A stretch of DNA of 64,000 nucleotides, from NCBI RefSeq assembly GCF_026340975.1, contig NZ_JAPEOS010000003.1, positions 1,550,001 through 1,614,000 on the forward strand, read 5' to 3'. Positions within the stretch are counted from its first letter, which is position 1, and each line of letters begins with the position of its first letter. A model generated the notes under the pieces. It saw only the letters and a program-made list of their open reading frames with translations. It had not been told where the DNA came from and did no database searches. Shown piece after piece: positions 8,426-16,285 of this stretch. This DNA is from Streptomyces sp. NBC_01214. GTDB lineage: Bacteria > Actinomycetota > Actinomycetes > Streptomycetales > Streptomycetaceae. The translations under genes were made by a program, and so were the position numbers.

Positions 8426-9043
8426 GTGGAGCGCTGGCTGGCATTGGAACTGGCGAGCACGATCCGCCACGACGGAGAGGGCGGCGTCGCCGATGACCTC
8501 GCCACGGTCCGGGGAACGACGCACTGGGTCCAGGAGCAGGGGGAGTTGCTGGCCGGACACGTTCCGGCTGGAGGCCTCGCAGCGGACGAAGACCTCAGGC
8601 TCGCGATCATCGAGCTTCGGCAGGCGGTCCGGGCCCTGTTCGCCCGAGCGGTCAGTCCCGCTCCCCCCAGCCCGGCGGACGCCCATCGCCTGATGACGGC
8701 CGACCAGGCACGGGCCCGACTCAATACGGCTGCCGCGCGGGAACCGGTCGCCCCGCAGCTCGACTGGCCCGCTGAAGGAGTCCCCACCACCCGACTGCTA
8801 TCGGCGGAGAACGATCCGTACGTCCGGCTCGTCGCGGCCCTGGCCCGAGCCGCCATCGACTTCCTCAGCGGCCCGCAGTGCACGCAGTTGCGGTCCTGCA
8901 CCGCGCCCCGCTGCGTGCGCTACTTCGTCAAGAGCCACGGGCGGCAGGAGTGGTGCAAGCCGTCCTGCGGAAACCGCGCCCGGGCGGCTCGCCACTACAG
9001 GCGTCAGCGCACGGCAGTTGAGGGCGGTTCTGAGCCGTCCTGA
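8426..9043 (+). CDS. ABATE/CGNR zinc-finger transcriptional regulator
   Basis: This 205-residue protein has the two-part structure of the CGNR family. An N-terminal helical ABATE-like ligand domain is followed by a C-terminal zinc finger reading CTAPRCVRYFVKSH, then WCKPSCGNRARAARHYRRQR, which contains the diagnostic CGNR tetrapeptide and a basic nucleic-acid-binding tail. Members act as small-molecule-responsive transcription regulators, often next to a transporter they control. Here the adjacent LysE-type exporter is a remnant beyond the phosphoesterase gene, which may have been its target. The GTG at 8426 is chosen because AAGGGG precedes it at normal spacing; the frame is open 20 codons further upstream without an obvious binding site. 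The inverted repeat at 8322-8357 is its likely operator. Confidence 0.8.
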   Translation: MERWLALELASTIRHDGEGGVADDLATVRGTTHWVQEQGELLAGHVPAGGLAADEDLRLAIIELRQAVRALFARAVSPAPPSPADAHRLMTADQARARLNTAAAREPVAPQLDWPAEGVPTTRLLSAENDPYVRLVAALARAAIDFLSGPQCTQLRSCTAPRCVRYFVKSHGRQEWCKPSCGNRARAARHYRRQRTAVEGGSEPS

Positions 9044-9088
9044 TCGCTCGGGCCCCCCGGGGGGCATGTCGTCGCCCCTCTCCGGCTG

Positions 9089-10282
9089 CTAAGGAGTGGC
9101 CGAGCGCCCTCCGGGGGTGGTGAGCGGCAGCCGGGCCCGCACCTGCCAGTCGCCCTCGGCCGTGGGCTCGGCACGGAAGGTGCCCCCGCCCAGGGTGACG
9201 CGTTCGCGCAGGTCCTTCAGCCCGTAGCCCGGGCGGGAGGTCAGGCGTGCCGTCCCGTCGTTGGTTATCCGTACGGCGGCCTCGTGGGGACGGACGCGCA
9301 CGTGGACGCTGACGTGGCGGCAGTGGCGGGCGTGCTTGCGGATGTTGCTGAGGGACTCCACCGTCACCCGGTGCAGGGTGGCGGCCACGTCGGGCGGAAC
9401 GGTGTCCGTCGGGCCCTCCTCGGTCAGGTGCGCGGGTACGCCGTTCAGGGCGAACCCCCGCACCAGGGCCCGCAGGTCGTCCATGCCGGCGGGCGCGGCC
9501 GGGGGTGCGTCGCCCTCGCCGGCCCCGAGCCCGGCGACCATCTGCCGCACGGACGCGAGCGCCTCTGCCCCGGTCTCCTCGATGCGCTGCAGGGCGGGCA
9601 GGACCATGTCCGGCCGCCTGGCGGCGACCGCGCGGGCGCCCTGTGCCTGCACCACGATGCCCGCCACGTGGTGGGCGAGGTGGTCGTGCAGATCCCTGGC
9701 CAGGTCGATCCGCTGTTCGAGCCGGATGCGGTGTGCGCGCTGCCGCCGGTCCGCCTTCACCACCCGTGCGGTCACGCTCGCCCCCGCCACGAGGACGGTG
9801 ACCAGGGTGAGGCCGAACGCAACGGTCAGGCTTCCCTCCTGCACGCCGATGGACAGGGGGCGTAGGACGACGGCCGCCGCCAGCAGCAGCGCGATCGGCG
9901 CGGCGGAGGCCGCCGGGCCGCGCCGGGCGACGAAGGCCAGCACCACCAGGAGGGCGACCGGTTCGAACGCCCCGTAGGCGGACGAGGCGCCGACGGCGGC
10001 GTGGCTCACGTGCACGGCCGCGGAGCAGACCAGCGAGACGGTGGCGGCGGCACCTCCGGCATAGGCGTACGACCAGGCCTCCTTGAGCAGGGGCAGTGCG
10101 ACGAGGACGGCGCCCACGGCGGTGGCCGACAGCGCGAGCCGGCCCTGCGACGCCGGTCCGGTGAACGTCCCGGCGCGTACGTCGGCCCAGGCCGCGGCCG
10201 CGAGCACACAGGCTGCGAGGGACCGCAGCAGGACCGCTGCCCTGCCGGGAACGGCGAGGAAGCGGAGGAGAGGAGACCACAT
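9089..10282 (-). CDS. NarL-type (HisKA_3) sensor histidine kinase, orphan
   Basis: This 397-residue membrane histidine kinase has an N-terminal half with about six hydrophobic segments, the first near residues 17-35. The phosphoacceptor segment is LARDLHDHLAHHVAG with His199. The C-terminus is a HATPase domain with an N-box-like ESLSNIRKHA and the G-box-like GYGLKDLRERV. This is the DesK/NarL class, which normally pairs with a LuxR-type response regulator. No response-regulator gene is adjacent on either side, so its partner must lie elsewhere. The ATG at 10282 gives a complete first membrane segment; no strong Shine-Dalgarno sequence is visible. It is divergent from a small hypothetical gene. 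Confidence 0.85.
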   Translation of the reverse strand: MWSPLLRFLAVPGRAAVLLRSLAACVLAAAAWADVRAGTFTGPASQGRLALSATAVGAVLVALPLLKEAWSYAYAGGAAATVSLVCSAAVHVSHAAVGASSAYGAFEPVALLVVLAFVARRGPAASAAPIALLLAAAVVLRPLSIGVQEGSLTVAFGLTLVTVLVAGASVTARVVKADRRQRAHRIRLEQRIDLARDLHDHLAHHVAGIVVQAQGARAVAARRPDMVLPALQRIEETGAEALASVRQMVAGLGAGEGDAPPAAPAGMDDLRALVRGFALNGVPAHLTEEGPTDTVPPDVAATLHRVTVESLSNIRKHARHCRHVSVHVRVRPHEAAVRITNDGTARLTSRPGYGLKDLRERVTLGGGTFRAEPTAEGDWQVRARLPLTTPGGRSATP

Positions 10283-10397
10283 AGCGCGCAGATTAGATCA
10301 TCAGTCCGCCCGGTCCCTCTCTACCCACGAGCCCGATGGCTGGGGATTGACGTAGCCTGCGACGGTCGCGAACCGAGACCCTGCTGGGGGAAGACCG

Positions 10398-10754
10398 ATG
10401 TCGATCTTTGCTACCTGGCTGTTGCTCGCCGAGGACGGCGACGGGGCCGCACCGCTGGTCTACCAGGGGTCGCACGTCAACCCGGCGGACGACCACCCGC
10501 GCGCGGGCTGGCTGGAGATCGCCGCGGTACCGAATCACTGTCATCCCGGGGTCCGGAACCAGGAGCCGGCCGCCGCAGCCGCCCCCGTGGCGGCGGAGGC
10601 CCTGCCGGTGGAGTACCTGCGCGTGTCCCTCGCCCAGTCTGCCGGGACCTGCCCGGACGGCCGACCGGGTCGGGCGACCGCGATCCTCGATCGAGCCCAG
10701 GTCGAGCGGCTGCACGCCACGCTCGCGGAGTGGTTGGCCGCGGACGAGAGGTGA
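10398..10754 (+). CDS. Hypothetical protein, 118 aa
   Basis: I do not recognise this family. The 118-residue soluble protein begins MSIFATWLLLAED and contains a His-rich turn (VPNHCHPGV), an Ala-rich stretch and a C-terminal amphipathic helix (AQVERLHATLAEWLAADE). A good ribosome binding site (GGGGGAAG) precedes the ATG at 10398, and codon bias is typical, so the gene is likely real. It lies between the divergent histidine kinase and the convergent MarR gene, and nothing in the context points to a function. Confidence 0.65.
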   Translation: MSIFATWLLLAEDGDGAAPLVYQGSHVNPADDHPRAGWLEIAAVPNHCHPGVRNQEPAAAAAPVAAEALPVEYLRVSLAQSAGTCPDGRPGRATAILDRAQVERLHATLAEWLAADER

Positions 10755-10774
10755 ACCTGCCGGCGCACCGGCTG

Positions 10775-11251
10775 CTACCGCGAGTGCGTGCCCGGCCCGC
10801 CCGCGTTGTGGATCAGTTGCCGGAGCACCTTCAGCGTGGTGACGTAGTCCGCGTCGTCGATGCCCTCGTGGAGGGCGGCACGGATCGCGGGGGCGTTGCG
10901 CGCGAGATCGACGCGGGCCCGCTCACCCTCCTCGGTGAGCCACAGCCGGTTCTCCGGGTCCCGGGTCAGCCAGCCGCGCTCCAGGAGGACCTCGGCCTCC
11001 GCCGCCAGATCGTCCTCGTGCCGGATGTAGGAGGCCATGGCCTCCCGCAGCTCGGGCAGGGTCATTCCCTCGCCGTCGGGCGAGATGTCGTTCGCCGACA
11101 GATTGCGCAGCAGCCAGAACTGCGGCTGGGTGTAGCCCTTCTTGGCCGTCCGGGCCCGGGTGTACGCGATGAGCGCCTCGTAGGCGAGACCGGTCCAATA
11201 GGCGGCGGGCTGGCCGGCGAGTTCGACGTCGGACATCTGCTGGGTGGTCAT
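10775..11251 (-). CDS. MarR-family winged-helix regulator
   Basis: This is a 158-residue protein with the MarR pattern. A long N-terminal helix contributes to dimerisation (YWTGLAYEALIAYTRAR). The winged-helix core follows, with LPELREAMASYIRHEDDLAAEAEVLLERGWLTR as helix-turn-helix plus recognition helix, and a wing at DPENRLWLTEEG. A final helix closes the dimer interface. The ligand and target genes are unknown; no operator is evident. The ATG at 11251 was chosen because GAAGAGGGG lies just upstream; an earlier in-frame start would add 30 residues unlike the family. Confidence 0.8.
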   Translation of the reverse strand: MTTQQMSDVELAGQPAAYWTGLAYEALIAYTRARTAKKGYTQPQFWLLRNLSANDISPDGEGMTLPELREAMASYIRHEDDLAAEAEVLLERGWLTRDPENRLWLTEEGERARVDLARNAPAIRAALHEGIDDADYVTTLKVLRQLIHNAGGPGTHSR

Positions 11252-11382
11252 GTCATGCCCCTCTTCGGTACCTCGACGCGGGGCCTGCACGCGGTGCAGG
11301 CCATGAAGGGACCGTAGGACCTCAAGTGCGGTTGAGGGCAAGGGCGGGCTGCCGTGGCGCTCGCGGTCCGAGCGCCCGGGCC

Positions 11383-11766
11383 TCAGGAAGGCGTCGCGGC
11401 GTGCTCGGACTCGCTGCGCAGGACGCAGAATTCATTGCCTTCAGGATCGGCGAGGACCGCCCACCCCGTACCGTCGGGCTGCCGGCGGTCGATGACCAGG
11501 GTGGCTCCGAGCTTCAACAGCCGCTCGACCTCTTCCTCGCGCGAGGTCGTCGGACGCAGGCACAGGTGGATCCGGTTCTTGACCGTCTTCGGTTCCGGCA
11601 CCTGGTTGAAGTACAGCAGCGGGCCCTCCGCAAGCATCACCACGGTCTCCTGGTCGCCTCGTTCGGCCTGCGGATGCAGCGGACTACCCGTCACCTCGCT
11701 CCAGAACCGAGCCAGCTCATACGCATCCGAACAGTCGATCGCCACGTTCTGCACCACTGAGAACAT
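11383..11766 (-). CDS. VOC-family (glyoxalase/bleomycin-resistance-like) protein
   Basis: This 127-residue protein contains the two beta-alpha-beta-beta-beta repeats of the vicinal oxygen chelate fold. It begins with VVQNVAIDCSDAYELARFW and ends with DPEGNEFCVLRS, the typical second-repeat signature in which the Glu is often a metal ligand. The His of RIHLCLRP is another candidate ligand. The substrate cannot be inferred. It lies downstream of, and in the same orientation as, the Ser/Thr kinase gene with a 56-bp gap, so it may be co-transcribed. The ATG start at 11766 has only a weak binding site. Confidence 0.8.
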   Translation of the reverse strand: MFSVVQNVAIDCSDAYELARFWSEVTGSPLHPQAERGDQETVVMLAEGPLLYFNQVPEPKTVKNRIHLCLRPTTSREEEVERLLKLGATLVIDRRQPDGTGWAVLADPEGNEFCVLRSESEHAATPS

Positions 11767-11822
11767 GAGGCTCAGCCTGCCCGAGCACCGCCCCGTGCGC
11801 CACCCACTTCGGCCTGGCTGGT

Positions 11823-13673
11823 CTAGCCCTGTTTCGTCCAGCGCTGCGACGCCTCCCCGCCGCACGTCTTCGTCACCAGACCGCTGCTCATGCCCAGGTC
11901 GAGGCAGCCCCCGCTGAAGTCGTTGCGGAGGCTGCCGCCCGACCCCGTGCGCCACAGTCGGGCGGTGCCCTGGGAGCAGTCGCCGACGAAGACCGCCTGG
12001 CCGAGCATGTTGGCGTACAGGCAGCCCCCGCCCTGCTGGTTGACGAGCTTGAAGCTGCCGTCCGGTCCGCTCTGGACGGTCCACCGGGCGCTCGCGTCCG
12101 CGCAGTCGCCGTGGTCCGAAGCCCCGAAGACCTGCGTGATGCACTTGCTGTTGTTGCCGTTGCGGAAGCGGTAAATGCCGGAAGCGGGAGGCGCCGGGGG
12201 CGGCGGGGTCGTGGGCGACGTGGACGTTCCGCCGCCGCCGGGGCGCGTACTGCCCGGGCCGCCCGCGTTCGCCGGGTTGCCGGAGTTCCCGGCGCTGTCC
12301 GAGCCGGGCTGGGAACCGCTGCCGGGGAGGGTGCCGGGGCCGGTGCCGCCCGCGCCTCCGGCGCCCCCGGCGGCCGCGGCCGCCGCTCCCGGGTCCTGGG
12401 CGGGCGGCTGTGCAGGCGACGCCGTATCCGACGGGCTGCCGCCCGGTGTACCTGCCGTACCCGTCGCACCCGCTGCGGCTGCCGCTGCCGTCGGGTCGGC
12501 CGGCGCCGTGACCGGAGCGGACGCGGAACTCCCGGCTCCGGCCTGCGGCGCGGAGGCGTACGGCAGGTGCTGGATGGCGAGGGTCGTACCGCCCGCGACC
12601 ACGACGACCGGCACGACGGCGAGCAGGACGCGGGCGCGGCGGCGGGGCGCGGCCCGTTCCGGCCGGGCCGTGACCGGGGGAGCGGGATCCGGCTCCTCCT
12701 CCGGCGCCGGTTCGGGCCGCTCACCGGTGAGCGGGACCGTCGGTACGTCGGCCTCCGGTACGTTCGCGGCGAAGGCGGCCCGCTCGGTCAGGCGCTCGGT
12801 GACGGCCTCCGGCCACAGCGGGGCGGCGAACGGGCCGTGCCGGCGGGCGCGTTCGAGGAGTTCGACGGCGGTGGGACGTCCCTCGGGGTCCTTGTCGAGG
12901 CAGGCCGCGACGAGCTCGGCGAGGTCCGGCTCCAACTCCCGCAACGGCTCGAGATCGGGCTCCTCGTGGACGATGCGGTACAGCACCCCGTGCCCCGACT
13001 CGTCGCCGAACGGCGGCTGACCGCACGCCGCGTACGCGAGTACGGAGCCCAGCGCGAACACATCGGTGGCGCCGCTCAACCGCCGTCGGCCGGAGGCCTG
13101 TTCGGGTGCCATGTAGGCCGGCGTACCCACGACCATGCCGGTCCGGGTCAGCTGGCTCTGCTCGGCGGCCCGGGCCACGCCGAAGTCGATGAGGGTGAGG
13201 CCGTCGAGGGTCAGCATGACGTTGGACGGCTTGAGGTCCCGGTGCACCATGTCCAGCGCGTGCACCGCCGCCAGCCCCGCCGCGGCTTCCCGCAGCAGCA
13301 GCCACAGTGCCCGCGCGGGCAGTGGGCCGCCGTGCAGCGCGATGGCCTCCCGCAGGGTGAGCCCCGGGATGTAAGCGGTGGCGAACCACGGGGGAGCGGC
13401 GGTGCGGTCGCTGTCGAGCAGCGGCGCGGTGGCGTCCGCGGGTAGCCGGGCGAGGTTATCCAACTCGTGCCCGAAACGGCGCAGGAAGTCCTGGTCCTCG
13501 CCGACGACGGAGGACAGCAGTTGCTTGACGGCGACGTACCGCCCCTCTCGGATGCCGAGGTAGACGCGCCCCATGCCCCCGGCCCCGAGCCGGCCCGCCA
13601 GCGGGATCGACCCGATGCGGCGCGGATCCCCCGCCTCGAGCGGCTCGGCCCCGCTCCCCGTCAGCTCTAACAC
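11823..13673 (-). CDS. Ser/Thr protein kinase with C-terminal ricin-like lectin tail; TTA at codon 2
   Basis: This is a 616-residue PknB-like receptor kinase. The glycine loop is GRLGAGGMGRVYLG, the ATP lysine is Lys50 in VAVKQL, the catalytic loop is HRDLKPSN with Asp146, and the metal site is DFG (LTLIDFGVA), followed by GTPAYMAPEQ. After a Pro/Glu-rich linker there is one membrane segment near residues 350-370 (RVLLAVVPVVVVAGGTTLAI). An outside Ala/Gly/Pro-rich stalk of about 110 residues follows. The end is a beta-trefoil-like module with repeated Cys and W/Q signatures (CITQVFG, CLYANMLG, GGCLDLGM, ASQRWTKQ), suggesting carbohydrate or cell-wall sensing. The only usable start is GTG at 13673, and the next codon is TTA, so synthesis should depend on bldA. 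It is divergent from the CHAT-lipase genes. Confidence 0.88.
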   Translation of the reverse strand: MLELTGSGAEPLEAGDPRRIGSIPLAGRLGAGGMGRVYLGIREGRYVAVKQLLSSVVGEDQDFLRRFGHELDNLARLPADATAPLLDSDRTAAPPWFATAYIPGLTLREAIALHGGPLPARALWLLLREAAAGLAAVHALDMVHRDLKPSNVMLTLDGLTLIDFGVARAAEQSQLTRTGMVVGTPAYMAPEQASGRRRLSGATDVFALGSVLAYAACGQPPFGDESGHGVLYRIVHEEPDLEPLRELEPDLAELVAACLDKDPEGRPTAVELLERARRHGPFAAPLWPEAVTERLTERAAFAANVPEADVPTVPLTGERPEPAPEEEPDPAPPVTARPERAAPRRRARVLLAVVPVVVVAGGTTLAIQHLPYASAPQAGAGSSASAPVTAPADPTAAAAAAGATGTAGTPGGSPSDTASPAQPPAQDPGAAAAAAGGAGGAGGTGPGTLPGSGSQPGSDSAGNSGNPANAGGPGSTRPGGGGTSTSPTTPPPPAPPASGIYRFRNGNNSKCITQVFGASDHGDCADASARWTVQSGPDGSFKLVNQQGGGCLYANMLGQAVFVGDCSQGTARLWRTGSGGSLRNDFSGGCLDLGMSSGLVTKTCGGEASQRWTKQG

Positions 13674-13910
13674 GTCAGTCCAGCCCCACTCGAATTGGAG
13701 AAGTTTCTAGAAATCTATCCCTGATGATCCTGAGAGGGCAACGCGGGCCGCCGAAAGGCGAGTTGATCCTGCTCTTGCCCGGACCGGGCGCGCCCCCCCC
13801 GCACCGTGCCATCGGATCCCTTGCGCCCTGGAGGGGTCGGCCCGGCGGACGCGGCCGCCGCGCTCCGCGCGCAGCCATGGGCGGCGACCGCGAACGTCGG
13901 CAGGCCCGCC

Positions 13911-13959
13911 GGACCTCGGACCTCGGACCTCGGACCTCGGACCTCGGACCTCGGACCTC
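13911..13959. repeat. Seven tandem copies of a 7-bp unit (GGACCTC)
   Basis: Seven perfect copies of GGACCTC run without interruption from 13911 to 13959 in the 404-bp region between the divergent kinase and CHAT genes. A weak -10-like GATAAT at 14005-14010 lies between the repeat and the CHAT start. No gene is supported in the rest of this intergenic region (13674-14077). Because it is a simple repeat, copy number may vary between strains. Confidence 0.85.
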
Positions 13960-14077
13960 GGGCCCGCCCCGGCGCACCACGCGACGACCGGGCCCTTCCG
14001 GTGGGATAATCCGGTTGGGGAGACGGATGTGACGCACTCGGATCGAGAAGCTCGGGCGACTCGAAGGGAGGAGCGTG

Positions 14078-16273
14078 GTGAGCACCCCCGCCGCCGCTCG
14101 CATCGCTGACCTGCTGGAGGACGTACCGACGGCCTCGAACCCGCCCGCTCGGTTTCCCGCTCCGGCCCCCGACCGACCGCCCCGCACCGATGGTCCAACG
14201 CTCAACATCACCGTGATCTGGGGCGACATCGCGCAGATCGCGGCCGAGCTGCACGTCACGGGTCATTACCAGTCGGTAGTGCCCGCGGCCGCGGAACTCG
14301 CACTCGACCGGGCCATCTCCGTCGAACCCCGCCGCACCATCACGGAGCACACCAAGCTCGGCTGGATCGAAGCCCAGTTGGGCGAAGTCACGTACTTCCC
14401 CTGCAAAGAGGGCCCCGTACGCTGCGCGGCCGTCGTCGGCATGGGGCCGATGGGCACCCTGACGGAACGCCGTGCCGTCCAGCTGTACGCCTCCCTGCTC
14501 GGGGAAGCGCTCGGGCTCGGCCACGTCGGGACCATGGCGACCGTGCTCATCGGCTCGGGCACGGGCAATCTGACCGTCAAACAGGCGGCCCGCGCCCTCG
14601 TCCGGGGATTCGCGGACGCCTTGGCACCGCTGGGCCCGCCCGCGCCGCCGCCCCGGCTCACCGACGTACTCCTCATGGAAGTCGACCGGCTGCGCGCGGA
14701 GCAGCTCCACCTCGCGCTCACGGACTCCGCCGCGAAGCTCCCGCAGCTACGGATCGTCCCCGGGCTGCGCGAGGAGAGCGGCGGCGAGCTGTTCGGGCCC
14801 TCCGCCGCGGTGTACGCCCTGTCGGCGCTGACCGGGCTCGCCGGGCCGACGGGCGCGGCCGCCCGTGACGGCGCTCCGGGCGGCCCCGGTCCGCCGGCCG
14901 GGGAGGACGTCCTGCACACCGTGCTCGCCGGCTTCGACGCCAACATCCAGGGAAAGATCCGCGAGCAGCTGGCGGACCTGGCCGCGGTGGAACGCACCGA
15001 GCTGTCCCTGACCGTCCGCAGGCCGGCGGAGGCCCAGGACGACGCGGTGCCCGTCCGGATGTCCGTCCAGTCGGGGGTCGGCGGCCTGCGCTGGGCGGCG
15101 CTGACCGGGCGGGCCACCGTACCGGAGCGGCTCGTACCGGTGGACATGGACCTGCTGCGGGAACTCGTGGACCGCCTCACGGAACCGAGCGTTAAGGACG
15201 CGAGCGAACTGCCCGACCTGCTGTCCCGGTTCGTGGTGCCGCCGGACTTCCAGCGGCTGCTCACCGACGACTCCACGGTGCTGCTGGAACTGGATCGAGA
15301 CACGGCCTCCGTCCCCTGGGAGTTCCTGGCCGAGATCCAGCAGGCCGGCGTGGACAAGCGCGATCCCCTCGCGATCCGAACCCAACTGTCCAGGCAACTG
15401 CGCACGACCTACTCACGGGTGATGACCGAGGGCCTGGCGGACGGACCGCTGCGCGCGCTGGTGATCGGCGACCCGGGAGACCCGGAGAAGGGCTTCCACC
15501 TGCCGGGAGCCCGCCAGGAGGCCCTCGCGGTGGCCTCCCGGCTCAAGGAGCTCGGGGCCAAGGTCAGCCTCTTCGTCGGCGCCGCGAACGCGCTGCGCCA
15601 GCCGGGCGTCGACCCCGCCCGGCGCCTGGACGTGCTGCGGGTCCTGCTGTGCGGGGGCAACCACATCGTGCACTACTGCGGACACAGCGACTTCGACCTC
15701 TCCGGTACGGGACGGCGCTCGGGCTGGGTCTTCGCCGACGGCCTGCTGACCGCCCAGGAACTCGCCCTCCTCGAACGCCCGCCGCTGATCGTCGTCGCCA
15801 ATGCCTGTTACACGGCCCGCCTCGGCGACGCCGCCAGCCCCGGCGCCGAGGCCGGAGCTCCCGGCCTCGCCGGCCGCAGCCCCTGGGGGAACCCGCAGGC
15901 CGCGCTGGTGCCGAGCCTCGCCGACGAGTTCCTGCGCATGGGGGTGGGGCACTACATCGGGGCGGCCTGGCGGATCCCCGACGACCAGGGGATCTCCTTC
16001 GCCGACCAGTTCTACACGCACCTCTTCCAGGGCGGGTCCGGTGAGGCGACTCCGACGGTGGGCGGCGCCGTCCGCGCGGCCCGCAGGCGCCTGTACGGGC
16101 TGCGCGCCGCGGGGCAGCCGGAGCAGGGTCCCGACGGCCCGGGCGGCCCGGGCGGTCCGGACCGCCCGGAGGGCCCGGACGTCACGCCGAGCGGGCAGCG
16201 CTGGAGTTCCTGGGCCGCGTACCAGCACTACGGGGACGCGGCCGATCCGTTCGTCCGACCAGGGGGCAGCTAG
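14078..16273 (+). CDS. CHAT-domain cysteine protease
   Basis: This 731-residue protein ends in a CHAT (caspase-clan) protease domain of about 280 residues. The catalytic His is in VHYCGHSDFD (His536) and the catalytic Cys in VVANACYT (Cys577). It finishes with a typical YIGAAWRIPDDQG and SSWAAYQHYGDAADPF. The N-terminal 170 residues form a separate alpha/beta domain (TVIWGDIAQIAAELHVTGHY, VVGMGPMG, RRAVQLYASLLGEALGLG) resembling the macro-like N-terminal domain of M17 peptidases; this is my impression only. CHAT proteases are known effectors or activators in bacterial defence and cell-death modules. Two adjacent GTG codons are possible; 14078 has better spacing (6 nt) from GGAGG than 14075. 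The stop codon sits inside the next gene's ribosome binding site, so the two are co-translated. Confidence 0.88.
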   Translation: MSTPAAARIADLLEDVPTASNPPARFPAPAPDRPPRTDGPTLNITVIWGDIAQIAAELHVTGHYQSVVPAAAELALDRAISVEPRRTITEHTKLGWIEAQLGEVTYFPCKEGPVRCAAVVGMGPMGTLTERRAVQLYASLLGEALGLGHVGTMATVLIGSGTGNLTVKQAARALVRGFADALAPLGPPAPPPRLTDVLLMEVDRLRAEQLHLALTDSAAKLPQLRIVPGLREESGGELFGPSAAVYALSALTGLAGPTGAAARDGAPGGPGPPAGEDVLHTVLAGFDANIQGKIREQLADLAAVERTELSLTVRRPAEAQDDAVPVRMSVQSGVGGLRWAALTGRATVPERLVPVDMDLLRELVDRLTEPSVKDASELPDLLSRFVVPPDFQRLLTDDSTVLLELDRDTASVPWEFLAEIQQAGVDKRDPLAIRTQLSRQLRTTYSRVMTEGLADGPLRALVIGDPGDPEKGFHLPGARQEALAVASRLKELGAKVSLFVGAANALRQPGVDPARRLDVLRVLLCGGNHIVHYCGHSDFDLSGTGRRSGWVFADGLLTAQELALLERPPLIVVANACYTARLGDAASPGAEAGAPGLAGRSPWGNPQAALVPSLADEFLRMGVGHYIGAAWRIPDDQGISFADQFYTHLFQGGSGEATPTVGGAVRAARRRLYGLRAAGQPEQGPDGPGGPGGPDRPEGPDVTPSGQRWSSWAAYQHYGDAADPFVRPGGS

Positions 16274-16285
16274 GAGGTGTCTTCC

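Noticed and set aside
9054..9067. C-run/G-run palindrome after the CGNR gene as a terminator
   Set aside because: The perfect palindrome leaves almost no loop, so a stable RNA hairpin terminator cannot be claimed.
13911..13959. CRISPR-like array
   Set aside because: Units are 7 bp with no spacers; it is a simple tandem repeat, and no cas genes are present.
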